64,000 bases of DNA from Filosporella fistucella (GCA_030077755.1 JAQJZZ010000015.1:868001-932000), one strand, 5' to 3'. Shown: positions 24,601 to 37,300, numbered from the stretch's first letter. Numbers and translations: made by a program. Notes: generated from the sequence alone by a model not told the origin.

Positions 24601-26405
24601 TTTTAGTCGCAATTTGGTCGCCAGTCTTCGGAGAACCGCCTTTCGAAGTCTCCGCAGCTTTGGCATCTTTTTGCCTCGGTCCATGATAACTTTCCACAAA
24701 TCGCCTCCGGTCTCCGAGATTGCAGCCTTGTCAATCTCAATTTCTCCGGGCTCGAGAGAGAGGATAGCGCTTGCGATATTCTCTTCTCGCCTACTAGTGA
24801 GAATGATTTGTATCGCGAGCTCTTCCTTCTTGATACGAGCAAAGAGACTGATGGCCGAATCTAGATCCTTCGAATCCATCTCATCCAGACCGTCAACAAC
24901 CATGATCAAGCGTGAATCAGAGTCTTTGTGGTACATCTTTACAAAATATTGATCCCATATTTCAGATTCAAAATCTCCATGCCATGGATAGTCTCTACCG
25001 GTACGAGTTAACTCTGCTGCGACCTCTTCACGATATCTCACATCCTTGATAGCAGATTGCATAATAGCTACTCTCAGCATATGGCTAACTCCTCTAAAAC
25101 AGTTGCCGTCTGACCTGAAAAAGTAGTAGGTTACTGAAGTTCGTCGCTCGTTCTTCACTTCCCCGAGCAAATTTCCAACGAGTGAATATGCTGCGTGAGA
25201 CTTTCCAACCCCAGCTGGACCATGGATCCACAAGATAGGAAGGTCTCCTTCTAGAAATCTTTTGTAATTTTCGACATAAGGAAGCCAGTTGAATGTACCT
25301 TCCACGAATGTCATTTGAATATCTTGTAGTTGAGAGGCAGGCTCAAGTCCAATGGCGAAAACCGTCTTAATCAGATCCAAAGCAGCAGTTCGCTTTGCCC
25401 CAGAATCTACCACCTGATTGTCATGCTCGCTTTGCTTTTTGAGGTCTTCTTTCCGCAAAATTCGTTGAACTTTCTTGAGGATGTCGAGAGACTCGCCTTG
25501 CGCAACGGATACGTCCTGAACCATGTTGTGTGTCTCCAACCCCACCTCCAAAGTCCGAGTTCCAACTTTCAAACTTTGCATCGAGATGACTGTCAATTCC
25601 TTCACATCTGATTTCGTTTCCATGACCGTCGCTAGAGTAGCAAACATGGTAGCTGATTCCAGTCTTTGAATATTAGTTTCCAGTAACGTATAGTCCCCTT
25701 TAATCCCCTCATCCGAGCCCTTATACAGAGCTTTCAACCAATGCTCTTCTCTCATCAGCGCCGTATTTCACAGTTTCGAGAAAGAAGATACTTACTGAAT
25801 CTTCCTTGCATCACGTATTTTGTCGCAGTTCCACAGAGCCCTAAGAGAGAGCTGAAGACTCGCATCAAAATTGTCTTGTAATTCTTCGCGCTCGGAAGTT
25901 TGGACTCCAAGAGTGAGAGACGCTCGAGCATAGAGCTCATGATATCGAAGAATGCTGCTACTTGATCGTAGTCCTCAGAGACATTTTTGGAGGCCTGATA
26001 GCTTTAGTAACAGAATGCTAAATACAGGTAATATACAACAAACCTTCATCACATACGTAAACGCGGTCAAAATCGCAGTACTGGGCGGAAACGCCTATCT
26101 CGATTTAGCCCACTATCATCTCCTCACCTGACAACACCCACCGTACTCGCCGCATTCGCAATATTTGAAGCCACCGATTGAATGACATCAGAATTCCGAC
26201 TAATCGCAGATCTAAACTTGTCTGTCAAGCTTTTGTCATGTCGATACTGGCTAAAAGCTTCGACCTGTCGCGTTTGCTCTCCCATAATGGCCGCCACATC
26301 CCATTTCATCTGCGGCAGGTATTTAATATTCGTGCCTGTATCCTTACAGTACTTATCCAATGCATCTTCCCAGACGCGACCGATGTCTGAATCCTCCTGT
26401 TCCAT
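21664..26405 (-). CDS. STAND protein: Goodbye domain, NACHT, TPR, C-terminal zinc finger
   Basis: Seven exons: 26405-26142, 26094-26044, 25994-25796, 25748-24594, 24536-24242, 24186-23457 and 23406-21664. All introns are 47-57 nt and all phases match, giving 1478 aa. Residues 1-170 match the fungal STAND N-terminal Goodbye domain (VWEDALDKYCKDTG, AFPPSTAILTAFTYVM, DYDQVAAFFDIM, ATKYVMQGRF). The NACHT domain has Walker A GPAGVGKS at about 348-355 and Walker B IMVVDGLDEMD at about 454-464. The region 900-1330 is a TPR-like solenoid (KAYRAIGMALYDHKHNQAA). Near 1360-1420 there is a ZZ-like zinc finger: CTGC, NWD, CIIC, CDLCEKC and a CGENH tail. By family it is a cytosolic NLR-type switch. It may act in non-self recognition, with the TPR/zinc end sensing. 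Splice sites with GTTTGT, GTGGGT and an AAG acceptor are the weaker joins; each was chosen because it alone preserves the domain frame. Confidence 0.87.
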
Positions 26406-27090
26406 GATTACAAGGTTGGGTTTGTACTTATGGGATCTTAATGTTATGTCCAGAAGAAAAGTCTGGCGGCGACGCTATCGAGAAGGAAGATATACTTTTT
26501 ATACAGGAAAAGAATGCATGAATTGGAAGTTATAAGATCGTTCAAACGATTTTCAAGTCAGCAATTAGGTAACTCTCTCCCCGTTTCAAATCAACGTTGA
26601 AGCTGACATCAATCCCTGCGCAGATCAGTTTAATACCGCCAAAGCATAAATGGTAACGACAGCAACCAAGAAACCTTGCTTCAGCCCTGAGCTCACCGAG
26701 CAAACCAGTCACACGATTCCAATATATGGAGACAAGAGGTAAGAATCGACCCCTCTTGTTCGTAGTTTTCGGCAACTGGCTGAAAATGAGGCTATTCCAA
26801 GAATGCACGTGACGTGACGACTGGATAAATGTTTCAAATGTTAAACTGACTCATAGTATATAAGCCATCCCCAAACACCATGCCAGTAATCCCAACAGTC
26901 CCGATCCTAGTCCCAAATACCAATTCAAGCAAGTTTGGCTGCATGCTAACTCGTCTATGGCTACAATACCTTATCCAATGCACACTCTTGCGCCAAAGCA
27001 TTTCTCAATTCAAACTACTTCAAACGCTCAACTCGCTAGCGGGCTTTCACAATATACAACTGCCCTAACTCAGGTATAACCTCACAATTC
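26406..27090. other. Intergenic between two minus-strand genes
   Basis: This is the promoter side of the Goodbye-NACHT gene and the 3' side of the LysM gene. Short frames occur but none is supported. Confidence 0.35.
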
Positions 27091-28929
27091 CTAATCGCTC
27101 TTTCCACCCTTCATTCCCGCACTACTGCGTCCCCTTACAATAGCATCTAGATCCTCTCTGCCCGTCCCCACAGGCGTACTACTCCTTACTTTCCCGGGAC
27201 TCAACTCAAAGCCTCTCCCATCATCGCTTCCCGTGCCATCGAGTAGCTCAATCAGATCAGGAGGTTCAATTCTGCCTCCTCCTAAAGGTGTGCCAGGTGC
27301 TTTGATAGCTAACCTCCTAACCCACCCCTCTAGAGCCGCAGCCGCATTTTCAAGACCCATTCCCTGACCAGTTTGCCCAGGCATAGGAATCACGCTCTCA
27401 TTTCTGGCTCCTTCGGCAATGGAAGCCAATTCCTCTTTGCCAAATCCGAAATGTGCCGTCTCGGCGCCCATGACACTGGTACTGGGTAGACTATCAATGG
27501 CGAGACCAGGAATATGTTTTCGGGCCCAACTATTCAGTCCATCCTGTCCTGGTCCAGGTTTCCGTACATTCTTGCCAAAAGTACCTACACCTCCCGGTCC
27601 CCTCATCCAGCCCAAACGATCCGCAGCTTCACCTACGCTTTCACGGCGAGGGCGAGCGCTGGATGTCATGGTCATGGGGAGGGGTGGGAAATAGGAACCT
27701 ATTGATGAGAGCGTTTGTGAAGGTCTGGGACCCAGATTGCTGGTTCGACGAGAAGGCGTACTGGCTGTGCTTCCAGATGGATCATTAGAAGTATGACTTG
27801 GGGTTTGGCCAATTCTAGGAAATTCGACTGAGCCACGAGGTGTAGAAACTGTAGATAATGTGCTCTTCCTTCGCCTTGGTGGGAAATAACCTAGCGTTTT
27901 CCTAGGCATACGTGCTATTTCTACCGGCTTTGCATTTGGTGAACTATCCAATAACACCCAACGAACATGTGTCCAGGGATTCTCGCTATCATCGGGACGT
28001 GCTGCAGACGTCCCATTGACATTTGGCCAAGATTCCCCGTTTCCAAAAGGTGATTCTTCAATTCCAGGTGTAGGAGCCAGAAGATCGACTCCCTGACTCG
28101 GATTATCCAACGAAGGCGGGTCGCAAGGTCGTCCTTTAATCGTACAAGCATCTACAGGTAGAATGACTCGCTCTCGCATCTGTATTGAATCATTCGGCCA
28201 AAATCGATTGGCCTTTCTGAATACATCTGGCTTGCAATTGTATTTCAGGATAACTCCTTGTAGCGTATCTGATTTTTGAACAGGGTGTATATAGACCAGC
28301 GCATAGTCATCTTCATGAGAAATTCCTGGCCGAGCTTCGTCTGTTGATGTCCTCCGTTTGAATTTCCCATTTATATCCAACGCCGAACTGGTTTCTTCAT
28401 CCCTCCCTTCCATCACCCTCGCCATCCGTCTCGCTCTCAGTATTGCCTCTCTCTCTTCCGTACTACCCTGCCCAATCCCACCATCTTTCTTCTTGACTGT
28501 CGATGGATCAGGAGGCCCCCATTTATCTGGTATCTTTGGTCTGGTGGTTGTATCTTTCCGTTTCCTCCTTGCGCTCCCTCTCTCATCTAACACAGGGCTA
28601 TCACCTAACACCGAGCTCGCAAGTCCCTGCAACGCACCCCAACCGCCCATCCATCCTCCTCCCCAACCCCCTGACCCATTCACCGGCGTGCTCCTCCCAC
28701 TTCCCTCCGCACTTCCCAGTAATCCCCCACCCGTACGTCCATTCCTCTCTCTTGCTCCACTCCCAGCAGCACTCGCACTACGACTTGGATACCGTTCTGG
28801 AATGGGACTCACAGCTCTGCTTCCACCAGGAGAGTTCGTCGCAGATGTGCGGAGAAGTTCTTGTTCCGTGGAGATGAGTCTTCGATTGCGGGGCCTGATC
28901 TCGCTGTCCTTTCCGCCTTGGGGTATCAT
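27091..28929 (-). CDS. Intracellular LysM-domain protein
   Basis: This is an intronless 612-aa protein. Residues 1-200 are low-complexity with Gly/Ser stretches (GSGGWGGGWMGGWGALQG) and basic patches (ARRKRKDTTTR). A single LysM domain lies at about 212-260: VYIHPVQKSDTLQGVILKYNC, then DVFRKANRFW, SIQMRERVILPVDAC. The LysM is followed by a long Ser/Pro-rich tail (PSHTSNDPSG, PRPSQTLSSIGSYFPPLPM). There is no signal peptide and no transmembrane helix, so unlike secreted chitin-binding LysM effectors this should be cytoplasmic, as in the eukaryotic LYSMD group, whose role is unclear. The start is the first ATG. The Ser-rich tail has many potential phosphosites. The frame is intact. Confidence 0.85.
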   Translation of the reverse strand: MIPQGGKDSEIRPRNRRLISTEQELLRTSATNSPGGSRAVSPIPERYPSRSASAAGSGARERNGRTGGGLLGSAEGSGRSTPVNGSGGWGGGWMGGWGALQGLASSVLGDSPVLDERGSARRKRKDTTTRPKIPDKWGPPDPSTVKKKDGGIGQGSTEEREAILRARRMARVMEGRDEETSSALDINGKFKRRTSTDEARPGISHEDDYALVYIHPVQKSDTLQGVILKYNCKPDVFRKANRFWPNDSIQMRERVILPVDACTIKGRPCDPPSLDNPSQGVDLLAPTPGIEESPFGNGESWPNVNGTSAARPDDSENPWTHVRWVLLDSSPNAKPVEIARMPRKTLGYFPPRRRKSTLSTVSTPRGSVEFPRIGQTPSHTSNDPSGSTASTPSRRTSNLGPRPSQTLSSIGSYFPPLPMTMTSSARPRRESVGEAADRLGWMRGPGGVGTFGKNVRKPGPGQDGLNSWARKHIPGLAIDSLPSTSVMGAETAHFGFGKEELASIAEGARNESVIPMPGQTGQGMGLENAAAALEGWVRRLAIKAPGTPLGGGRIEPPDLIELLDGTGSDDGRGFELSPGKVRSSTPVGTGREDLDAIVRGRSSAGMKGGKSD

Positions 28930-29632
28930 GGTTCTTTAAATCCCTCTACCTCGCAATCGACTTCGCAGTCGGGGTATCGATTATAAAGAGAAAATCAAGC
29001 GAGGAGAGTAGAAAATATATCCTCAAGCAATGGCAAGCCATCCGCCGTCGAAACGTGAGAGCATGGGGGCTATCGACGTAGTTGGTGTCTTGGACTCGAA
29101 GTTATGTTTGGTACATGGCCGAGGAATGGGCGGGAAGGGAGTTAAGATTAGAGGTGGAGGAATTATATTCGAAGTCGTGAGAGGCAATTCAATGCTGTTG
29201 ATTCGTTTGGTGCCGACTTGTGGTAGTAGAGCTCTGGACTGGTGGATAGTTGATAGGAGTTGAGAATGGGCTTTGGCAACGGTGGCCTACAGCCGTCGTC
29301 ATTTAGTGCCCGTGCCCAGTGGCGGCGCAAGCCGGGGCATCACGATCCGCTTTATTCAGCCTCATGAACCCAATTATACCTACCTACCAACAGAATGGTA
29401 ATAGTCAGGTCTCCATGTCTACAAAAATATATAAAGCGAGTACTAAAATCCCATAGAGCTTTTGATTAACATTTACCTCCCAGAAACTGTGGATCTGGCT
29501 TCTGTTATTATTTATACATCCTGATCCCTAAACCGTTATCTCTTTTAACCATAGACATCCATAAAGCTCCCGTGCCTCCTTTCCATGCGCCCAGCCATGA
29601 TCCCAGACATATTCGCATGTGGTAATAGGTGC
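28930..29632. other. Intergenic between LysM and FarA-type genes
   Basis: The region contains the LysM gene promoter and the 3' end of the regulator gene. No supported gene, repeat or RNA is seen. Confidence 0.35.
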
Positions 29633-32600
29633 TCATGTGAGAGGCACATCACCGTTCATCCCACTAAGATCGCCATTGATACCAAAGAATTGGAACCTGC
29701 ATTTGTCAGTAATTTGTTTCCTAAAAACACTGCATGCACTTACCAATCTTCAACATTCATAGTCATAGGTACAGCTTGAGCCGAGGCATTGCTCAAGGTA
29801 TCACTAGGACTATGTCCTTGAGCGTCATGAGGCAATTGAGGATCAAATCCAGGCTGCCACATATACCCTGCGACGGGAGCGCCTGGTTGTAGCATGCCAT
29901 TATTTTGTGGTGGACTGCCACTCATGGGAGCTTGGGATCCGCGCATCCTTTGCGGCAACTGAGCTGCTTGATTTTGGTTCGGCAAAGGTTGTCCCATGCC
30001 CATGTGAGGTAGCAAATTCGGGTCCAAGTTCTGTTGGGGTTGCTGTGGTGAGAACTGGGTTGCTTGCATATTTGTCGAACCTTCAGGAAACAACTGATCT
30101 GGCTGAAAGTTCTCCCAGATTGATTGCGATAGATTTGGTGAATTCCGGGTGACCAGATATAAATCAGGAGGGGTAGCTGGAACCGAGAACGACGGGTTGA
30201 ATGGAGTCGGAGGCCTAGTATGAGGGCGAGAATTGGATCCGCCCATAAAGGTATCATTATGTCTTGTATTTGGAGATGTGACCGCTGGAGGGGCCGGCAT
30301 AGAAGATGCATTATGGCCAAGCTCCCGCCCAGGAGTATGACTCGGGGTTTGTGGTCGAGACCTTTCATACGATTCCTGAGGCGCCGGACCGTTGACACTG
30401 AAATCAAGGGCCATATCATCGTATTTCCGCTTCGATCCAGATTCTTCTCTCTTGACCTGTGCAGCCTGGTTGATACCTTGAGTGATGCTCTGCGCCATTT
30501 TCTTGTGGCGTTTGCCAGCGGCTTTCTGCAATCTCTCCTCCAAAACTTTATTACCAAGAATGGATTCGAAAAGGGTATACACCATCTTTGCAACTAACCA
30601 TACTCTTGACACGTCTTTCAGCGCGTTCATACAAACTCTGATTCTCTCTTGGGTAGATTGCACTACTGTCGGAACAGGTGATCTCATCTGATACACATGC
30701 ATGATCAGAGCAGAAAATAAGCTGTACACGATAAAAGCCGGGCAATAACGAAGCTCATCGTGCGCGCTCAGGTTTTCAATGATCGAAGTGATCATTGCAG
30801 CAGCCTGGAAAGCAATATTCCGTGATGGATAGGAGCTGTCCTCCATATATCCACTGCCACTCCTATTCGAAGCAGGAGGCATATGAGCTCTATGGAGAAG
30901 ACACAAAGTTGTGTAGTAATTCGAATGAAGTAATGCAGACCAGAAATGATGTCTGGGCATCTCCCAATATACCTCTTTCGGGCAGTTCTGCAGCCAATCT
31001 GCCAAAGCCATGTCGCTATGAGTGAGGTCAATTGCGTTTTGACGTCTGGCTTTCGATGCGACTGAGTATTGCTGAGACAGCACAAGGCCCATAATCTCGC
31101 ACAGCTTCACATATTGCAGAAAGAATTGCACATGTAATGGATCCGGCGGAAACTCTGGTGGGTCACCACCATCGTCTTCGATGAAGTCCTCCTCGCACAC
31201 CATCTCGACGTCCGAATCATCTGTATTGATATGAACCGGTCGTCCTAAAGCCACAGCTACTGATCGATCCCGAGTGAACAGAGTCCACCAAATTCGTTTC
31301 CATAGTCTCTTGTCGGCCTGAGTGAGTTGAGACCCCTCAACACTCCTATGCATACCCGAACCTTGAGCTACAATTGTAGCAACTCTGCTCCAGTAGAAAA
31401 CATTCTTTGTCACATCTTCCGGGCCCTCCCAATACCATCCCATGAGAACAAGAGCCTGAACAATAGTCACACGGTCATCCTCGTAATTGGCATCGTACAA
31501 TGCTTTCGCACGTTTGTAGAACGTCAAAGCTGCCGGAGTCGTTGATCCATTTGCATCCATAAGTTGAGGATTCGTACAAACTCTTGATCCAGCCAAAAGT
31601 ATAGCCTGCAACAGAAGAAGGGAAGGAGGATTCTTGGAATCTCGATATTGTTTCATGAATCTATTCCTGTTGATTACAGGGACAATCGGGGCGACCCATT
31701 TGAAATAGGCATCCACTAACTCATCACATAGCGATCGTGGTGGTAGCAAGAACGCACCTCGCTGATGTAGAATGTCAATCTCGACATTGTCCAGTTCCGT
31801 CAATCTGGCTCTAGATCCTCGCACGTTTTCAGGCAGAGGATAATGAACGACATCGGCAGTGCCATGTCTATCATGGACAAGCAGCGTCAAATTTGAGGAT
31901 TCTCCAAGGTATGCAACCCGGCCAGCTTCCTTGATAGGAGCGCGAGTGAATTTCGGCTTCATGAACTGAACATACATTCCCTCGTCATCTTGTCGTTGTT
32001 TATACTGCGCCTCCGTTAGAGAAGTAGCAGGTGTTCCATCTGTCGTCGAAGGCCCATAAACACTATTGCTTCGTCCGGTAGCAGGGGAATCATTCCGAGG
32101 GGATCGCTCGTCAGCAGGTTCACCACGGTCGCTGGTGATATTAGCAAACAATCACAAGACAATAATCCAACCCACCTATCCGAATCCTTTGCCTTGCCTG
32201 TAGCAGCAGTCTTCTTCCTCTTCGGCGTTGGGATCTTGCATTCTATCGAAAAAGCCACGCAGTTCGTGCATGGCACTCCCAAACTGGCGGCATCGCACCG
32301 AACCTGTCACACACACCGAGTCAACACAGATGCTGGAGGATGGCGACGACATCACGATCGCGATACCAATTGCCATTCTCCCCCGCCAGGATCTGCCGGG
32401 CCAAGGAAGCAAAAACATACCTTTCTAGCATGGCAAGTCTGTTGTCCGAAAAGTCTGATTAGCAATTATCCTCATCCCATCACCGTGGCTCCATCATCCT
32501 CGGTGCCGAGGCACGCTTCGACCACTGCCTGTATAAAAGAAATCAAGATGGCAAACATACCTCACACGCTCGCGATGCACGTTGTCTGCAGCCCTACAAG

Positions 32601-32791
32601 TCAGCTTATCCTCCTGGAAATATATGATCATCTTGCGCGACGCACCTCCTGAAGCTTGGATGTCCTGGTGTTTGGTTGTTCGGCATAGGATTTGATCCCG
32701 GTGGCCCATTGCTGGGAGCTGCTGCATAGCCATTATTTGTCGCTGGACGGGGTTGCGCAGATGGCTCGGTGGACGCAATAGCCATATCCAT
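29633..32791 (-). CDS. farA: Zn2Cys6 transcription factor, FarA / cutinase transcription factor 1 alpha type
   Basis: This is a nuclear regulator; in Aspergillus FarA and in Fusarium CTF1alpha activate fatty-acid use and cutinase genes. Six exons: 32791-32646, 32585-32561 (25 nt), 32438-32421 (18 nt), 32303-32176, 32131-29744 and 29696-29633, giving 922 aa. The Zn cluster is spread over exons 2, 3 and 4, with Cys 56, 59, 66, 75, 78 and 85 (ACE-TCHARK-VRCDAASLGVPCTNC). A basic PTPKRKK follows. The middle-homology region (FYKRAKALYDANYEDD, RLWKRIWWTLFTRDR) is complete. The C-terminus is Gln/Pro-rich, and the last small exon gives W-FQFFGINGDLSGMNG. Only this splice model yields an intact cluster. 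The choice FarA over FarB rests on the finger sequence. Confidence 0.9.
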
Positions 32792-34363
32792 GGTTGCTAT
32801 TATGTCCTATTCATGAACCGCAAATCTGCTGTCGTATGTTCGAATCGCAATTCAGAGGGCTGAAATGAGTGGGTGTTGTCGTCAATATGAGGTAGGTAAC
32901 AGTAGATGGGCTTTCGAGGGCTCAAGGCTGGGTGGTGTCGGTGTGTCGGCCTCTAACCGAACCTAATCTTGTGGGAGGGAAAAGTAAGCATAAAAGCTGG
33001 GGTTAGAACAGCACGAGACGATTCGCAAAGAAAAAGACACCGACGATTGAGGCGTGAGGGGCAATGAAAAGCAAAGAAAAATGTTCGATTGGCTCTTACT
33101 TATTTCGTTTGCCGTGGATTATCTTCCTTCACCGAAATCTGAAACCGAATGTCAAATCTCGGAGTTCGCAACGATGGTTAATTAACAAATCTCTAAAGAA
33201 TATCGATATCCACCATTCAAAACGGTATCAAAGGTCCATGCCATATATCACTACCGCCTCCCTGCCTTAAATCCAACGTCCCTTTCCGAGCCCTCCTCCT
33301 CAAGTGTGTCACTAAAGGGGAATACCGGGTTCTCAACCCGTCACCAGGCCGTTACAAACACTCCAAGCATTCTTGAAATCTAGATCTGACGTACGTCCAC
33401 GCCTAGAAGGCACGAAATTGTCCGCTACAGGTGCTTTATTGAGGTAGAACTTGGTAGCGGTGATGATTGCAGCGGGAGGCTGTAAGAAGTGCATAGATAG
33501 AGGATAGGCAGTTAAGAGCCGGAAGTGGATGTTATGAAGTAGTTGGTGCGAGTATATAGATTTCCAGATCTCTAGATTTAGTCTCTGATGCATGGCGGCT
33601 TTATATGAGCTTCCTCCTCGGATTATATCTATGGAGAAACAGCCAAGGACAAATTCCAAATCTCATCTTGCTGCTTGGAGGGCTTCTGGATCAGGTCAAC
33701 TTATGTAATTCAAGGGCTAGATCTTCCTATCTTCACTTCCTCTATGTTATAACCTATATTGTATGAATTAGGGACATAATAAGATCATATTATATAAGGA
33801 CCAAATCCTGCCTCCCATCCCATCCCATCAACACCACCCACCCAATCGCAGAGCTACCCGTCCCAACCTCTCACCCAAGAATCCCATCTCTTCAAAATCA
33901 TTTCCCCTGCCTTCCTTTATCCCCTTGACCGCCCTCCCGTCTTCATCTACTCTTCCCCATACCCCAGATCCTCCACAATCTCTCTCCTCACTACATTCCT
34001 ACATCCCCCGACCTCTTCCCAATAAACTCAAGCCCATCCAATATAAACCCAGTTATTCACAGCCCTAAGCACATCTCATGCATCTCCGGCGTCCTGACTA
34101 GGGATCGTCAGGGCAAAGATCGTTGTCAAAGAGGGGATGCCGAGGTATCGACAATTTGGGTTAGTGTTTGGCTTGTGGAGGATTAGGGGTTACTAGTAAG
34201 CTTGGTGGAGGGGGGGCTAGCTGTTTTGGTACGTTTGGTATCTTCTGAGACGAGAACGATCCTGTGATGATTTGGATTTTGAAATGTTTTGGGGGAATTC
34301 AATATGGAACTTTAAAAAATTGGTATTACATTTGTCTCATATATGTGTATTTACATTATCTAC
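32792..34363. other. Long intergenic region upstream of the FarA-type gene
   Basis: These 1.57 kb hold the regulator's promoter and, at the left, its probable 5' UTR. Pyrimidine-rich DNA (many CCCATC-like runs) occupies about 33810-34040. A 327-nt minus frame at 33333-33659 has no recognisable features. No tRNA or repeat is seen. Confidence 0.4.
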
Positions 34364-37300
34364 TCAAGGACTTTTCGTCCCATTAGCAACTGGTTTCCTG
34401 TTGATCCCTCCATTCTTTTCCTTGCTATTCCCAATTCCGTTTCCTTTAACCACCCCACCGAACTCCTTTTCCTTCTCTAATTGCAGAGAATCATCCTGTA
34501 CCTCCACTCCGGCGATAAATAATTCACTTACCCCCTCCAAACCAGCAACAAACATGCAGAGCATACTCGCAATCACAAAATGACTGATCGTAGACCCAAT
34601 CTCGAGCCATGATCCCTCATCTTTTACTACCCAGAAAAAGTGTAGTGTGAGGAAATCAGTTATAGCCATTACAACCATGAAAAGTGCTGACGGTGCAACA
34701 CCTAGTCGTTTGTTCAGGATGCCGAGATTTGCTGAGATGAGAGCAAATGGAATCATGAGTTTGAGAACCAGGAGAGCGCCTTGAGAAAATGGATCGAAAA
34801 TCGGGATTAATCTGGATACGCTTTCAAGACTGAAGGCCGAGACAGACGCTACATTTCCGGTGCTGAAGAAAGCTGCTTGGAGTATGGCGAGGAAGAATAA
34901 GGATGTTCGGGCATCCGATAGAGTTAGAGATCGGAATGGAGATGATTCTAGTGACGCTGGCTTAACAGCATTACCGTTTGTTGCGTACATAGTTTTTGGT
35001 TTATTAGCGACATATATGTTGTGCTCAAGGCGGACCCATGTAATAAGCATGACACAGAATCCTAGATAGAATAGACCTTCGTAGGAGATTGTGAGGATGA
35101 CGAAGATTGGCGAAAATGTCAGGAAGACGACCATTAGGCGATGAAGGTAATGATTGTTGGGCTGTAGTCGATGGAGAAATGGCATCAAAAGAGGGAGAAC
35201 TTGGAATAGTTAGCTTGAGCCATAATATAGTAAAAAAAATAACTTACCAAGAACAACCCAACCAACGATCTGGTTGCCGGAGGGAAGTCCCATTCTTGCC
35301 TGAATAGACAACACGCTTGATCTGGTCACAATCATCGCAAGGACAATGAAGCCAATCTAATGAGTGTCAGTAGTGTAACCATTAGGGGAGGCAAAAAGGC
35401 TCACCTGAGCTCCAATAAGACTGCGAGACAAGGAGTTATCTGCTGGTGCCGTAGAGTCTCTCGGAAGTCTCGAAACACCAAGAACCTTCTTTTCGAAGAT
35501 GAGATACAATATTCCAATTGCAACCATCAAAGCCCCGCCAGACATTCTGTAGATGTTAGCGATGGTCGAAATGAGAACAGGAACAAACCCACATCAACGT
35601 CAAATCTTCTACTTTCATTGCAGGTAGCAAAGTAAAAGAACTCATAGCAAAACATGCAACAACCCAGGTACCAACAAGCGCTTTATTCGCCCCAAGGAAT
35701 CCTGTTCCGTAGAACGCTGGCCAAGATGATGCTGCAACGAACAACACAGAAAACACCTCCCGATGTGTATAACCCAATGCCTGAACTGTGATTAGCCGTG
35801 TAGAACAACATGAATATGTGAACTTACAAGAGATTCCATGAACGCTAAACCAACAAGAGACTTCAGTAAAAGCACAACAGCACCGCCAACGGAGGTTATG
35901 TGACCGAAGAGAACTTTTTTGCCTTCAACCAAGGCATTTCGCCTGGCATAGACCTCTTCCCAGAATGCCACTGGGAAAAGAGCATATGCATAATATGTGA
36001 TAGGCGATTTTGATACAACAAAAGAAGCGTAAAGTGATACAAGAATAGAAGAGAAGAATACGACCCCGAAAGAATCTCTCGAGGTTTTAGTTTTGCCATG
36101 CAGAACGTGGAGGTCAACTACTGTCGTGAGAGCAAAGGCTATCCAGCCAAGGTAGCCAATTGTAATCAGAGCTCGAAGGAAAAGCCAGTCGTAAGTTTGA
36201 AGGTATCTCAGCCCATCGAGGCCCACTTTCACCAACGCAGCTGTTTCTTGAATTGCCTCCTCATGCTTGCCATTATCAATCAAATCTCTGATCGCAGCGA
36301 CTCGATGATTTACGGAATGAGTCTCATCACCTAGCGCTTTAAAAGGACGATATCTTAGCTCGGTAGCTTTTTTCTGCTCTTCCTTGACTCGATACATATC
36401 AAGAATACCTCTTGCATTAGCCAAGAAAGCTTCAGACTTGGCCGCAACGTCTCCAGACAGGAACTCTAAGGGAAGCTCTCCAACGGAATTGACTGGAAAT
36501 TCGAGGCCAGCCAAGTACGCCATGAGAGCGGCAACATCCGCTTGTGAAACGTCATGTCTTTGAACATGATCCAGGCCCCAATCTGAAGATAATTCATCAT
36601 GGCCAGGCGCAATTGTGCCCGGTGTAGTAACTGGTTTAGCTACTCCAGATCCCCATACAATAAGTGGTGTGCGAGTATTATCCGGATGTCCATCTCCATG
36701 ACTTCCCCAATCACTCATTCCATGATCCGCGGTAAAAACAAATGCAGTCTTTCCGTCATTATAGAAATCCTCCATCAATTTCGTGATCTCCTTAACCCCC
36801 TCATCCACGATCTTGATATTATTCAAATATTCTTTCGAATACGGTCGATAACCATGGCCATTAGTATCCAGGCCTAATAGATGGAGGAAAAATACATTCT
36901 TGTCTTGTCGCAATGCAGCATCCAAACTCGCGTTCTTAGCTGCGTCCGCAAAGAGCCCTTTAACGTGGTCAAATACCCATGTATCCAAATGCGATGCATC
37001 TTGCGAGGAGAAATCCTCTTCGCTCGCAGAATACATATCAGCGTCCACTCTGCCCGGCGTAGCTCCCAATTGGAACATGGGCAAGATATCAGGGCTCCCC
37101 CAGGACCAGGTATGTCTGCTCCTATTAAACACGCTGTCGAAATTCACAGGATTGAGCTTCCATCCTGTGGTCACGGCAGACACGTCTTCATATAGACCAG
37201 CAATGAGGGCAACATGACCCGGCCTCGATTCCGTAGGAACTCTCGTATGTGACACGCCGAAAGTGCCATGTTCCAGGACACGCGATCGAAGGAAGGGGGC

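Noticed and set aside
28358..28939. A 193-residue plus-strand frame opposite the LysM gene
   Set aside because: It is the antisense shadow of a low-complexity Gly/Ser/Arg-rich region, giving Pro/Leu repeats.
29922..30593. A 223-residue minus-strand frame overlapping the FarA-type gene
   Set aside because: It is an out-of-frame shadow of the Gln/Pro-rich C-terminal coding exon and has no motif.
33333..33659. A 108-residue minus-strand frame in the long intergenic region
   Set aside because: No motif, no signal peptide, no splice partners; start codon not supported.
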